A DNA stretch of 64,000 nucleotides from Lachnospiraceae bacterium UBA7202 (GCA_002490705.1 DKUO01000048.1:1-64000); one strand, 5' to 3'. Numbered from the stretch's first letter, positions 41,492 through 50,626 are shown. Notes: generated by a model not told the origin, from the sequence alone. Numbers and translations are program-made.

Positions 41492-41809
41492 TCATCTTTT
41501 CTGTTTATATTCTGTACCCCATGCCACCATGGCGTCTAAAATCGGTTTTAAGCTATACCCGGTTTCCGTCAGGGTATATTCCACCCGCGGCGGCACTTCC
41601 GCGTACACTTTTCGGGTAAGCAGGCCGCTCTCTTCCATGGAACGCAGATTTGCCGTCAAAACCTTTTGCGATACATTTCCAACAGATTTTTTTAATTCCC
41701 CAAACCGTTTCGTACCGTCCAGCAAGTCCCGGATAATTAACACCTTCCAACGATCACTGATCAGCATTAGCGTTGTTTCTACCGGGCACTCAGGTAACAT
41801 TTTTTCCAT
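41492..41809 (-). CDS. HxlR family transcriptional regulator
   Basis: A 105-residue winged-helix regulator with the HxlR N-terminal cysteine (CPVETTLMLISDRWKVLII) and the RFGELKKSVGNVSQKVLT recognition region. The single cysteine near residue 6 is the redox- or ligand-sensing position in some members. It diverges from the MBL-fold gene and probably controls it. The short intergenic region holds related TAGTAACTA and CTTACTTTA segments that could be operator half-sites. The start at 41809 follows GGGGGAT. Confidence 0.9.
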   Translation of the reverse strand: MEKMLPECPVETTLMLISDRWKVLIIRDLLDGTKRFGELKKSVGNVSQKVLTANLRSMEESGLLTRKVYAEVPPRVEYTLTETGYSLKPILDAMVAWGTEYKQKR

Positions 41810-41952
41810 GAAAATCCCCCATTTCTTCACAATAGTTTCCCTTTAGTAACTATGGCACAATAAAGTGCTTACTTTACGTTTTTTCCCTACAGATATATTG
41901 TAATCTTACAGGAAGCAAAAAACAAGTCACAAAAATGAAGGAGGACTCTATT

Positions 41953-42744
41953 ATGAACAAAAATGCATTTGAAACCACAAAACTTGCCAAGGGTGAAGTG
42001 AACGTCTACGATTTCGGAAACGTAAAGCTGCACGCTTATAAGACCAACGATTTTATTGACGACGAAGTTTTTATTGTCGAGAAAAACGGCAAGGCTGTTA
42101 TCATTGAATCCCCATGTTTCTTTGACAACAACCAGGAACTTGCCAAGTATCTTGAAGCTATCAAGGTTGAGGGAATTCTCGTTGCTTACCACGGCGCAGG
42201 CGCAACTTTCCTCCCTGATGTTCCGAAGTATGCAACCCAGAACGCTGTCGACTATTCAAAAACCGGCGGCGGCAAAGCTTTGATTGACAAGTTTACGGGC
42301 GCATTCGGAGAAATCTTTGATCCCTCCGTTCATGAAATCACCAATGTAATTCAGGCCGGCAAAATCACAATCGGCGGTATTGATTTTGTCATTAAGCAAA
42401 CCGATGAAGCCTTCGATATAGAGATACCCGAAATCAACGCCGTTTACACGCATATGCTGGGACATGACTGCCACTCCATCGTTGCAGGCGCAGGTCATGC
42501 CGAGGCGATGATCGCAGAGCTTCGCAATTATATTGAAAAAGGCTATGACTTGATCCTCACCTCACACTATACCCCGGAGGATTTGAAAGACGCGCAGACA
42601 AAGATTGACTATCTGGAAAATCTCAAAAAGATTGCCGCAGGCACACAGAGCGCAGAGGAGTTCAAAACGGAGGTCGGCAGACAGTATCCGCAGTACAGCG
42701 GTCAGAATTATCTTGATATGACGGCCGGATTCTTCTTCTCATAA
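41953..42744 (+). CDS. MBL-fold protein with degenerate metal site
   Basis: A 263-residue protein with the beta-lactamase-like order of strands (YDFGNVKLHAYKTNDF, AVIIESPCFF). The usual HxHxDH metal motif is replaced by YHGAGATFL, while GHDCHS and TSHYTPED keep some histidines. It may therefore bind one metal or none. The start at 41953 has a strong AAGGAGG site. It diverges from the HxlR gene and is a likely target of it. Function unknown; a detoxification hydrolase is possible. Confidence 0.65.
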   Translation: MNKNAFETTKLAKGEVNVYDFGNVKLHAYKTNDFIDDEVFIVEKNGKAVIIESPCFFDNNQELAKYLEAIKVEGILVAYHGAGATFLPDVPKYATQNAVDYSKTGGGKALIDKFTGAFGEIFDPSVHEITNVIQAGKITIGGIDFVIKQTDEAFDIEIPEINAVYTHMLGHDCHSIVAGAGHAEAMIAELRNYIEKGYDLILTSHYTPEDLKDAQTKIDYLENLKKIAAGTQSAEEFKTEVGRQYPQYSGQNYLDMTAGFFFS

Positions 42745-42764
42745 TGCAGTAGCATAAAATCAAC

Positions 42765-42789
42765 CATGGCTGCTGTAACGGCAGCCATG
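42765..42789 (+). terminator. Hairpin after the MBL-fold gene
   Basis: CATGGCTGC-TGTAACG-GCAGCCATG is a perfect 9-bp stem 20 bp past the stop and ahead of the convergent blaR1-like stop. There is no good T run on either side, so it may be a two-way pause or decay barrier. Confidence 0.45.
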
Positions 42790-42814
42790 ATATTCGAGCG
42801 GGGCGTTCCCGCAT

Positions 42815-44920
42815 TTATTTTTTTCTCCCGTTGTACTCCACGACCCGGTAAAAATCCTCCTCGCTTAAATAACCTTCCACTTCCTGTAGCTGGGCATCCG
42901 TCAGAACATTTCCCAAGTCGATATAGTAGCAGATGCAGGTAACGGCTTCATCCTGCTGTTGTAAAAACGGCAGCACATGCTCCAGCAGTCCTTCATAAGA
43001 CAGTTGATTCCTGTCCAGAGCCGTCACAATATCTGTCAAAGATTTTGTAGACACCTGATAATTGATCTGGTCGAGATTCCTGTCGCTGAACCCTTTCGCT
43101 TCTCCCCTGCGAAGCGCCTCCGCAAGATATTGAGCGGACAGTTTCACATCCGAGTAAATCCACAGGTCCTCCCAATTCTGCTCTGATAAGACGGCTCCCT
43201 CCTCCCACGCTTTTCGGTATAATTCGCTTACCTCCTCTTCTTTCAGATAAAGGCAGACCTCATCGTGCAGACGGGAAACATCAACGGGTTTTTTGCCCTC
43301 CAATACCTGATAGGCATATTCCAAATCTTCATCGCCGTAAATGCCGTCAAAATCTTCCTTGTTTATTCCGCTATAGGATATGTCGATATCCTCCAGCTTC
43401 GCTTTCTGCCCGACCATCTTAATCACATTCCTGCCCTCCGGCAGCGTTATATTTACAATATTATTTTCCCCGCTTTCGTTTAACGTCTGCACAGTCTGAT
43501 CGGGCCTGACCCAAACCAATTTAAAACGGCCATCGCGAAGGTTAAACTCAGAAGTGATCTCCAAGTCCGTCTCTTTATTGGAATGCAGAATCCACAAGGT
43601 ATCAGAACCGTTTAAGGCGAATTTCTGTATCTTCACATTGTTCTCACCGCCGCAATAGTCATAGGCACGCCAAACATCGCTCTCTCTGTCCCCTGCAATC
43701 AGGGCCTCGTCGTCATAAATCTGATACGCCTTTCCCTTTGTGCTGATCCGTAGGGTCTCACCCAGATCAAAAGAAAGATCTGAAATTACATTCCCTTCCG
43801 CCCTAGCCACACCGCAGCCAACCGCCACTGTGGCAAACAAGGCAAACGCCGCCACCGAGCAAAGCCCGATCGCGATTCCTTTTTTATGATAGTGTGCAAT
43901 CCCGCACAGCCGTTCCTTCAATGTACATTTCTCTTCCACCAGTGTCATGGTCGGTATATTTTTGTGCATCATCGGACTCTTCCCCAAAAAGCTCTCCTCA
44001 CACAGATTTTTCTGGGCCACGTCAAGAAGCACATTCCCGTAATCCTTCCGTCCCTCCTCCGACAAAAGCGCCATCACCGCCTCGTCACAGGCAAGCTCAC
44101 AGTCTACGTTAAATTTGCGATTAAACAAATACAACAGCGGGTTAAACCAATGCACACTAAGCGCCGCCTGAAACAGCCATTTATACCAAATATCCCGTCT
44201 CTTATAGTGAATCAGCTCATGGTGCAGAATCAGGCAAACGTCGTACTCCCTGCCGGACATCTGTGCAAGCAGCGTTGACGGCAGATAAATACACGGTTTC
44301 CAAAACCCGATCAGCATGGGACTGCTGACGGCATCACTCTCATAAATCGGTATCATTCTCCCGATCCCAAGCCTTGTCCTGATTTCCATGCCTTTATTCA
44401 GCACCCTCTCATCGGTGACAGGTTTACATGTCCCGCAAACTTCTTTCAGGAAACGGCGGTAACTATAAAACCGTCTTAAAACTGCAAAAATTACGCCGCA
44501 AGTCCACACAACACCTGCAAGAAAGAAAAATGCCGTTTTTCTTCCGACCTTCACTACGTCCCGGCTGGTTTCCGTCATATCCGTTATGTTTGAGAAAGCC
44601 GCATCATCCGCGCCGCTCTCTTCCTTTTGCAGAGTCTCAAACTGCGTCTGCACATACTCACTACCTGCCGCCAACTCCTTCCCGTTGTCTGCATCCGTCA
44701 AATCTGTCCCGGCCGACATCAGCGTATTCGACAAATAGTCCATCAGGTTTACATCCGCATGGATCGGTGTCAAAAGTCTCACAATCACCAAAAGCCAAAG
44801 ATAATACGTCCACCGCCTTGCAAAAAACCTTCCGGTAACCGGACGAAACAGCAACAATAAAAGACCGATCAAACTTCCTGATACGGACAATGACAAAACC
44901 ACACGAAATATTTGTTCCAT
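42815..44920 (-). CDS. BlaR1/MecR1-like M56 membrane metalloprotease with large C-terminal region
   Basis: A 701-residue protein with four membrane helices in its first 370 residues and the M56 zinc motif HHELIH near residue 235, followed by a downstream acidic ligand in DCELACDEAV. After the last helix the C-terminal 330 residues are extracytoplasmic and show no penicillin-binding SxxK domain, so the signal is probably not a beta-lactam. In this class, ligand sensing activates the protease, which leads to removal of the BlaI-type repressor encoded 35 bp upstream. The effector genes are not obvious. Confidence 0.88.
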   Translation of the reverse strand: MEQIFRVVLSLSVSGSLIGLLLLLFRPVTGRFFARRWTYYLWLLVIVRLLTPIHADVNLMDYLSNTLMSAGTDLTDADNGKELAAGSEYVQTQFETLQKEESGADDAAFSNITDMTETSRDVVKVGRKTAFFFLAGVVWTCGVIFAVLRRFYSYRRFLKEVCGTCKPVTDERVLNKGMEIRTRLGIGRMIPIYESDAVSSPMLIGFWKPCIYLPSTLLAQMSGREYDVCLILHHELIHYKRRDIWYKWLFQAALSVHWFNPLLYLFNRKFNVDCELACDEAVMALLSEEGRKDYGNVLLDVAQKNLCEESFLGKSPMMHKNIPTMTLVEEKCTLKERLCGIAHYHKKGIAIGLCSVAAFALFATVAVGCGVARAEGNVISDLSFDLGETLRISTKGKAYQIYDDEALIAGDRESDVWRAYDYCGGENNVKIQKFALNGSDTLWILHSNKETDLEITSEFNLRDGRFKLVWVRPDQTVQTLNESGENNIVNITLPEGRNVIKMVGQKAKLEDIDISYSGINKEDFDGIYGDEDLEYAYQVLEGKKPVDVSRLHDEVCLYLKEEEVSELYRKAWEEGAVLSEQNWEDLWIYSDVKLSAQYLAEALRRGEAKGFSDRNLDQINYQVSTKSLTDIVTALDRNQLSYEGLLEHVLPFLQQQDEAVTCICYYIDLGNVLTDAQLQEVEGYLSEEDFYRVVEYNGRKK

Positions 44921-44955
44921 AGCTTCTCTCTCCTCTCCCTCAAATACGCACCCAT

Positions 44956-45327
44956 TTACCGAAAACTGTCCCGAAAATACGTCCGCAGTTCCTCAATATC
45001 CTCCCTGCTCAAATCTTCCTCTTCGATCAGAGCTGCCGCCAGATTCTTCGCATTTCCTTTGAAAAATTTATTCAGAAAACTCTTCGTCTCCTCTTTCACA
45101 TAATCGTTTCGCGCTACAAGCGGCGCATAATAATAGACCTCTCTCTTTTCCTGCGCAATCACGCCTTTGTCAAGAAGCCTGCGGATCAGTGTCAGCACTG
45201 TGGTGCGCTCCCAATCCTTTTTCTCATTCAAGCGCGCGCGGATCTCGTTTGCATTTAACGCTTCTCCCGCAGTCCACAGCGTCTCCAAGATTTCCAGTTC
45301 CGCGTCGGATATTCTTGTATCTTTCAT
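44956..45327 (-). CDS. BlaI/MecI-type repressor
   Basis: A 123-residue winged-helix repressor with ISDAELEILETLWTAGE and TTVLTLIRRLLDKGVIAQEK, typical of BlaI/MecI, and a C-terminal dimerisation region. It would repress its own operon with the M56 protease gene downstream. Two inverted repeats in its promoter are the likely binding sites. Confidence 0.93.
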   Translation of the reverse strand: MKDTRISDAELEILETLWTAGEALNANEIRARLNEKKDWERTTVLTLIRRLLDKGVIAQEKREVYYYAPLVARNDYVKEETKSFLNKFFKGNAKNLAAALIEEEDLSREDIEELRTYFRDSFR

Positions 45328-45375
45328 AGTTTCCTCCCGTCCTATGACGCTTTTCGTTAAATATTACTTTCTACA

Positions 45376-45436
45376 ATGTTTACGCTTGTAAACATTCCTT
45401 GTATGATAGTCTACATTCGTAAACATGTTTTGTCAA
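45376..45436 (-). promoter_or_regulatory. blaI promoter with two operators
   Basis: Minus strand: -35 TTGACA (45431-45436), 17-bp spacer, -10 TAGACT. A perfect inverted repeat ATGTTTAC-GCTT-GTAAACAT lies at 45376-45395 and a second copy GTTTAC-GAAT-GTAGAC at 45409-45426 sits across the spacer and -10. Their centres are 31 bp apart, about three helical turns, fitting side-by-side repressor dimers on one face of the DNA. Confidence 0.78.
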
Positions 45437-45493
45437 TACAAGTTTTTTAAAAAAGCGGAGTACTTAATTAAAGACAAATGATCATAAAGCGGA

Positions 45494-45522
45494 TTGCTCA
45501 TTTTGTATAAAAAGGATATAAT
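45494..45522 (+). promoter_or_regulatory. Promoter of the toxin-antitoxin operon
   Basis: -35 TTGCTC (45494-45499), 17-bp spacer, -10 TATAAT (45517-45522). It lies 51 bp ahead of the antitoxin start. Confidence 0.75.
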
Positions 45523-45573
45523 ATTATAAACACATGCAAAACAACTTCAAACTGTATGAAAGGAGATTGTTGT

Positions 45574-45870
45574 ATGGCAGAACAGGTTTTAATTCAATTT
45601 AGAGCGGACAAAGCACTAAAACAGGAAGTAACCGAAATATATGAGAGGCTTGGTTTGGATTTACCTACAGCATTCCGTATGTTTATGACTAAAAGCAAAA
45701 TGGTAAAAGGACTCCCGTTTGAAGCAACATTACCGGATCAGACAATAACAAGAACAGAGGCCAAAAATGCTTTTTATGAGTTGCGCCGACAGGCGGCAGA
45801 CGTTCCGGAAATGTCTCTTGATGAAATCAATGCCGAAATTTCGGCAATAAGAGCAGAAAGAAAAGGATAA
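45574..45870 (+). CDS. RelB/DinJ family antitoxin
   Basis: A 98-residue protein with an N-terminal ribbon-helix-helix of the DinJ type: LIQFRADKALKQEVTEIYER and LGLDLPTAFRMFM. The C-terminal part is acidic and helical, suited to wrapping a toxin. The start at 45574 follows GAAAGGAG; an ATG 6 codons upstream is part of that site. The next gene begins immediately after the stop (TAAATG). The pair is more AT-rich than the neighbours, suggesting transfer. Confidence 0.88.
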   Translation: MAEQVLIQFRADKALKQEVTEIYERLGLDLPTAFRMFMTKSKMVKGLPFEATLPDQTITRTEAKNAFYELRRQAADVPEMSLDEINAEISAIRAERKG

Positions 45871-46293
45871 ATGCAAATGGAATATTATGCTGTAATTGAC
45901 ACAAACGTATTATTGTCAGCGTTACTTTCTAAAAATGAGGATTCAGCTACTGTCAGGGTATTAAATGCCGTTTTTGACGGAATCATCATTCCCTTGTATC
46001 ATCAGGATATTTTGTTTGAATATAACGAAGTTTTTCACAGAGAGAAATTTCATCTGCAAGAAGAAGTAATCCAAACAATTCTTGAATCAATCAAGCAATA
46101 TGGAGTCGAGGTGTTTCCACAACCTACAGGAGCCATTCTGATTGATATGGATGACCTTATATTTTATGAGGTGGCTATGGACAAGAGAGACAATGGCGCT
46201 TATCTGGTTACCGGAAATCAAAAACATTATCCCTTTCGAGATTTTATTGTTACTCCCACAGAAATGATGGCAATTATTGAAAAGAATAAATGA
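45871..46293 (+). CDS. PIN domain toxin
   Basis: A 140-residue protein with a PIN ribonuclease fold: VIDTNVLLSAL near the N terminus gives the first catalytic Asp, EYNEVF the central Glu, and MDKRDNGAYLVTGN and KHYPFRDFIVTP the C-terminal acidic residues. The VTGNQKHYPF motif is typical of PIN_3 toxins. It is encoded directly after a DinJ-type antitoxin. PIN toxins usually cut tRNA, rRNA or mRNA; the target is unknown. Confidence 0.87.
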   Translation: MQMEYYAVIDTNVLLSALLSKNEDSATVRVLNAVFDGIIIPLYHQDILFEYNEVFHREKFHLQEEVIQTILESIKQYGVEVFPQPTGAILIDMDDLIFYEVAMDKRDNGAYLVTGNQKHYPFRDFIVTPTEMMAIIEKNK

Positions 46294-46391
46294 CAGATCA
46301 TATTTGTGCAAACTAAAACAGGACTTTTTCACTGCCATTATCTACAATGAAATTACACAGGGAGAGTAAATAAAGAAAGGGCAGGGTTGAC

Positions 46392-47285
46392 ATGTCAATA
46401 CAGTTGATTCAGCAGGCAATAAACTATATGGAAGAGCATATTTGCGAAGACATGAATTATGCGGATGTCGCCAAAAGCATCCATATGTCCAGCTATAACT
46501 TTCATCGGACATTCAGCTTTATTGTCGGAATGACAGCCAATGAATACATTCGAAGCCGCCGCCTCACTCTGGCGGCACAGGAGCTCCAGGCGACGGATTT
46601 ATCAGTCATTGATGCGGCATATAAGTATGGCTATGATTCACCGGAAAGCTTCTCCAAAGCCTTTTCGCGCTTTCACGGCTCCACGCCAAAGCAGGCAAAA
46701 AAGCCGGGCGCACCGCTTCATTTATTTAATCCCCTTGTGATAAAAATCATAACGGAGGGTGGTAGTATTATGGATTACAGAATGGAACACAGAGAATCAC
46801 AGCAATTTCTTGCACTGGTGAGGGCTTTCCCCAGCGAAAACATCAACGATGACAACGATCACAGCATTCCCGATTTTTGGACGGAGTGCGCTGAAAAAGG
46901 CTTATTTGAATCAATGAAGTTGCTACGTCCGGAGGGAAAAAGGGATTTATATGGCCTGTGCAGTCCTACACGGGAAAATGAAACGCACTTCGATTATGGA
47001 ATCGGCGTTATCGTTGACAAAGATACCGATTCTGCGGGCATAAAAAAACTTTTGGAAAAAGGTTACTCTCTTTGGGACACAGCTCCCGCCGATTATGTTG
47101 TATTTAAATGCATAGGCGAGGACGGCGACTGCATCGGAGAGGTGTGGAGCAAATTTTATAAAGAATTTTCCCCTCAGACCGGCTATGTGCAAACAGATGA
47201 TACGGACTTTGAAATATATTTTGAAAAAGGAGAACGCGGACTCTTTTGCGAGCTGTGGGTTCCTGTTAAGAAGGAAAAAGCATAA
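46392..47285 (+). CDS. AraC family regulator with GyrI-like effector-binding domain
   Basis: A 297-residue regulator. The N-terminal 105 residues hold two helix-turn-helix motifs of the AraC type (MNYADVAKSIHMSSYNFHR and SVIDAAYKYGYDSPESFSKAF). Residues about 125-297 form a GyrI-like/bacterial transcription activator effector-binding domain, ending ELWVPVKKE. Such fusions resemble Rob/SoxS-type multidrug sensors with hydrophobic ligands. A weak ribosome site (AAAGGGCAGG) precedes the start. Confidence 0.88.
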   Translation: MSIQLIQQAINYMEEHICEDMNYADVAKSIHMSSYNFHRTFSFIVGMTANEYIRSRRLTLAAQELQATDLSVIDAAYKYGYDSPESFSKAFSRFHGSTPKQAKKPGAPLHLFNPLVIKIITEGGSIMDYRMEHRESQQFLALVRAFPSENINDDNDHSIPDFWTECAEKGLFESMKLLRPEGKRDLYGLCSPTRENETHFDYGIGVIVDKDTDSAGIKKLLEKGYSLWDTAPADYVVFKCIGEDGDCIGEVWSKFYKEFSPQTGYVQTDDTDFEIYFEKGERGLFCELWVPVKKEKA

Positions 47286-47369
47286 ACAAACACAAACTGC
47301 AATAGAGGGAGTAAAATTCCTCTATTGCATTGCAGGCAAACAGATGAACTGGTCAGAATAGGAGAAACT

Positions 47370-47930
47370 ATGAAAGTATTATTAACGTCAACAGGCTTGG
47401 AAACAGAAGAGATCAAAGAATATTTTGTGAAAATGGTCGGGAAAGACATGTCCTCTGTGAAGGCATTGTTTATTCCAACGGCGGCGGTAGACCCGGGCGC
47501 GATCGAAGTCTTGCCGAAATGTATGCATGACTTACTTAAATGCGGCGTCCAAGAGCAAAATATTAAAGTGTTTGATCTGCATGTCGGGATCACCCTTGAC
47601 GAGCTGCGGCAGTTTGACGTGGTATATTTGTGTGGTGGAAATCCGGCTTATTTACTCGAACGAATAAATGCCACCGGTTTTCATACAACCCTGATGGCGT
47701 ATATTCAGGCTGACGGCGCAGTCATCGGCGTAAGTGCTGGGAGCCTTATTTTTTCTAATAACCTGCCTGACAATTTAGGGTTGATAGATACTAAACTGGA
47801 TGTTCATTGTGCCGAGGGAGAGCGGAAGGGAAAAGTGGAATATCCTTTCAAAAATAACCTACGGCTCACCAATACCTGTGCACTGGCGATATGCGGCTTT
47901 CCCGATAGATTGGAGATCATTGGCACATAA
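47370..47930 (+). CDS. Peptidase E-like (S51 family, type 1 glutamine amidotransferase-like) protein
   Basis: A 186-residue soluble protein with the nucleophile elbow VIGVSAGSLIFSNN, where the Ser is the expected catalytic residue, preceded by VVYLCGGNPAYLLER. This fits the S51 dipeptidase E relatives common in Firmicutes. It is slightly shorter than typical, ending LEIIGT, and the C-terminal catalytic His is not obvious. The start at 47370 follows AGGAGA. Its stop is 8 bp from the convergent aminopeptidase stop. Confidence 0.78.
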   Translation: MKVLLTSTGLETEEIKEYFVKMVGKDMSSVKALFIPTAAVDPGAIEVLPKCMHDLLKCGVQEQNIKVFDLHVGITLDELRQFDVVYLCGGNPAYLLERINATGFHTTLMAYIQADGAVIGVSAGSLIFSNNLPDNLGLIDTKLDVHCAEGERKGKVEYPFKNNLRLTNTCALAICGFPDRLEIIGT

Positions 47931-47937
47931 TCCACGG

Positions 47938-49236
47938 TCAGCCCTCATAGTACGCCCGGAAAGCCCGCTCGGTATAAACCATATCCTCCACGGCACCGAA
48001 CTCCCTGATTGAGTGCATCGCCAGAATCGGCGCGCCCATATCCACAGTGGGAATGGTGGTCAAACCGGAAAGCGCCGGGCCTATGGTAGAACCGCCCACA
48101 ATATCATTGCGGTTTACGAATTTCTGGCAGGGAACACTGGCCCGTTCGCAGGCTTCCATAAAATAAGCGGCGCTTATCGCCGTGGTGGCATACCGTTGAG
48201 ATGCAGAATACTTAATCACAGGCCCTCCCCCTAAGACAGGGCGGGTTTCCGCGTCGTGCTTATCGCTGTAATTGGGATGTACCGCATGAGCCAGATCTGC
48301 CGATACGGAGGTGGAGCTGGCAATGGCCTGAAAATATCCCTCATCCGTCAATCCCAGATTTTTACAAATCCGGTTTAAAAGCTCCCGCAAAAGCCCGGAG
48401 TTCGCGCCCTGGGCGGTGGTGCTTCCCACCTCCTCGTTATCGAAGGCCGCAAGCATCTGACAGGCGGCTCCCGTCTTCGCCTGCATTAATGCAGAAAGTC
48501 CCGCATAAACCATGGACAGATCGTCGATCCGGGAGGCCGAAATAAACTCCTGATTTTTCCCCGTAAAAATCCCCTTCTGGTACTCATATAAAAACAATTC
48601 ATAATCCGCAATATCCGCTTTCTCTATTCCGGTTTCCTCCTGAATCAGTTGAAACAGATATTCTTCTTTTTCCACGCCCTCTTCCTTCCTACATAAAAGT
48701 GGCAGAAGATCAGTCTGCTTATTATAAGCGCTCTTTTCATTCACATCCCTGTGAAAATGAATGCAGAGATTGGGAATCAGAAAAACCGGCTTGTCAATTT
48801 GAATCAGCTTTTCCCGCAAAGCGCCGTCCTCTTTCACAATCAACCGCCCCGCCATGGCGAGGGGCCTGTCGAACCAGGTATTCAAAATAGCGCCGCCGTA
48901 AATTTCCACATTGACTTTCACATAACCGTCCGGCGTCACGCTGCACGCGCCCGGCTTGATTTTCAGGCAGGGGGAATCGGTGTGCGCACCTATGATCCGA
49001 AATCCCTCCTTTGCAGGATTGCCTTTTCCGACTGTAAATGCGATAAGCGCCGAGCCGTTTTTCACCACAAAATATTTACCGCTCTTCTGCAAAGACCAGT
49101 TCTCCGTTTCCTTCAACTCCTGAAATCCCTGTTCCCGCAGCAACGCAACGGCATTTTCTACCGCATGATAGGCCGTGGGACTCTCATTTAAATATTGCAA
49201 TAAATCCGCCGAAAATCTTTCTTCTTTCCTTTTCAT
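47938..49236 (-). CDS. M18 family aminopeptidase
   Basis: A 432-residue zinc aminopeptidase of the aspartyl aminopeptidase family. Metal and catalytic residues occur in IIGAHTDSPCLKI, DNEEVGSTTAQGA and HAVHPNYSDKHD. It removes N-terminal residues, often acidic, in the cytoplasm and forms large oligomers. The gene appears to be monocistronic. Confidence 0.94.
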   Translation of the reverse strand: MKRKEERFSADLLQYLNESPTAYHAVENAVALLREQGFQELKETENWSLQKSGKYFVVKNGSALIAFTVGKGNPAKEGFRIIGAHTDSPCLKIKPGACSVTPDGYVKVNVEIYGGAILNTWFDRPLAMAGRLIVKEDGALREKLIQIDKPVFLIPNLCIHFHRDVNEKSAYNKQTDLLPLLCRKEEGVEKEEYLFQLIQEETGIEKADIADYELFLYEYQKGIFTGKNQEFISASRIDDLSMVYAGLSALMQAKTGAACQMLAAFDNEEVGSTTAQGANSGLLRELLNRICKNLGLTDEGYFQAIASSTSVSADLAHAVHPNYSDKHDAETRPVLGGGPVIKYSASQRYATTAISAAYFMEACERASVPCQKFVNRNDIVGGSTIGPALSGLTTIPTVDMGAPILAMHSIREFGAVEDMVYTERAFRAYYEG

Positions 49237-49324
49237 CGCAACCTCTTTTCTCCCGCCAACACATTTTCTTCTGGCAATCCGCTATCATATACAGTATATC
49301 CATTCCCATTGCCAAAATCAATAA

Positions 49325-49352
49325 ATCCGCACCCTGTTTCCAAGGTGCGGAT
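49325..49352 (-). terminator. Intrinsic terminator of ahcY
   Basis: Minus strand: ATCCGCACC / GGTGCGGAT, a perfect 9-bp stem with a 10-nt loop followed by TTATTG, 26 bp past the ahcY stop. Confidence 0.75.
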
Positions 49353-49378
49353 ATCTTTTACTCCATCTATCTGTCTGA

Positions 49379-50626
49379 TTACAGCGCATAGCTGTTCAAA
49401 TATTTCTCCTGCTCCGGCGTCAGCACGTCGATCTCCTTGCCGAGGAATGCCAGCTTCCTCTTCGCCACATCCTTATCCACTTCCTCCGGCACATCGATCA
49501 GCTTCTCCTTCAACTCCTTGCCGTGCTCCACCAGATATTTCGCGGAGAGCGCCTGAATGGCAAAGCTCATATCCATGATCTCCGCCGGATGTCCGTCGCC
49601 CGCCGCCAAATTTACAAGACGGCCCTCTGCAAGCACGAAAATCCACTGGCCTGTGGGCAGCTTATAGCCCATGATGTTCTTTCTCTGCTCTCTGGTTTCT
49701 ACCGCGTTGGCTTTCAGCCATGCCATGTCGATCTCGCAGTCGAAGTGACCCGCATTACAGAGGATCGCTCCCTCTTTCATTTCCGCAAAATCTTCCTTAT
49801 CGATTACACCGTCACAGCCCGTCACGGTGATGAAGAAATCGCCTACCTTAGCGGCCTCCTTCATCGGCATCACATCGAATCCGTCCATGACCGCCTCAAT
49901 CGCCTTGATCGGATCGATCTCTGTGACAATCACCCGCGCGCCAAGTCCTTTCGCCCTCATGGCCGTACCTTTCCCGCACCAGCCGTATCCCGCAACGACC
50001 ACAATCTTACCTGCCACAATCAAATTCGTGGTTCTGTTGATACCGTCCCAAACGGACTGGCCTGTGCCGTATCTGTTGTCAAAGAAATGCTTACATGCCG
50101 CATTGTTGACGCGCACCATGGGGAATTTCAATTCTCCCGCCTTATTCATAGCCTCAAGACGGATGATTCCTGTCGTGGTCTCCTCACAGCCGCCGATAAT
50201 ATTCGGGATCAGGTGCTGCATCTTGGTGTGCACCATGGTCACCAGATCGCCGCCGTCGTCAATAATAATATTCGGCTCCGCCTCCAATACATGGCGGATA
50301 TGGGTCTCGTACTCTTCCGGCGTTGCATCATACCAGGCATGTACCTCAAGCCCTGCTTTGACAAGAGCCGCCGCCACATCATCCTGTGTGGAGAGGGGGT
50401 TGGAGCCCGTCACATACATTTCTGCGCCGCCGGCCGCCAGCACCAAGCACAGATATGCGGTCTTTGCTTCCAAATGTACGGACAAAGCCACCTTCTTACC
50501 CGCAAACGGCTTTGACTCCGTGAATTCTTTCTCCAATGTGCGGAGCAGATCACAGTTTCTCTTCACCCACTCGATCTTTCTCTCACCGGATTCGGCAAGA
50601 TTAACGTCTCTGATTTCGCTACTCAT
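49379..50626 (-). CDS. ahcY: S-adenosylhomocysteine hydrolase
   Basis: A 415-residue NAD-dependent enzyme that splits S-adenosylhomocysteine to adenosine and homocysteine. The NAD motif is VAGYGWCGKGTA, substrate and catalytic regions are SVHLEAKTAYL, DDGGDLV, EETTTGI and NNAACKHFFDNRYGTGQS, and the C-terminal part contains QEKYLNSYAL. It is the shorter bacterial/archaeal form without the 40-residue insert. The start at 50626 follows GGAGGACACT. It ends a minus-strand run with a possible MTA/SAH deaminase. Confidence 0.96.
   Translation of the reverse strand: MSSEIRDVNLAESGERKIEWVKRNCDLLRTLEKEFTESKPFAGKKVALSVHLEAKTAYLCLVLAAGGAEMYVTGSNPLSTQDDVAAALVKAGLEVHAWYDATPEEYETHIRHVLEAEPNIIIDDGGDLVTMVHTKMQHLIPNIIGGCEETTTGIIRLEAMNKAGELKFPMVRVNNAACKHFFDNRYGTGQSVWDGINRTTNLIVAGKIVVVAGYGWCGKGTAMRAKGLGARVIVTEIDPIKAIEAVMDGFDVMPMKEAAKVGDFFITVTGCDGVIDKEDFAEMKEGAILCNAGHFDCEIDMAWLKANAVETREQRKNIMGYKLPTGQWIFVLAEGRLVNLAAGDGHPAEIMDMSFAIQALSAKYLVEHGKELKEKLIDVPEEVDKDVAKRKLAFLGKEIDVLTPEQEKYLNSYAL

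Noticed and set aside
42815..45327. Beta-lactam resistance operon
   Set aside because: BlaI and an M56 protease are present, but the protease has no SxxK penicillin-binding domain and no beta-lactamase or PBP2a gene is nearby. Such pairs often have other roles.
37774..46293. A complete defence island
   Set aside because: A DUF1016 gene and a toxin-antitoxin pair are present, but they are 7 kb apart with ordinary transport and regulatory genes between, and no restriction, CBASS, retron, Abi or CRISPR gene is seen.
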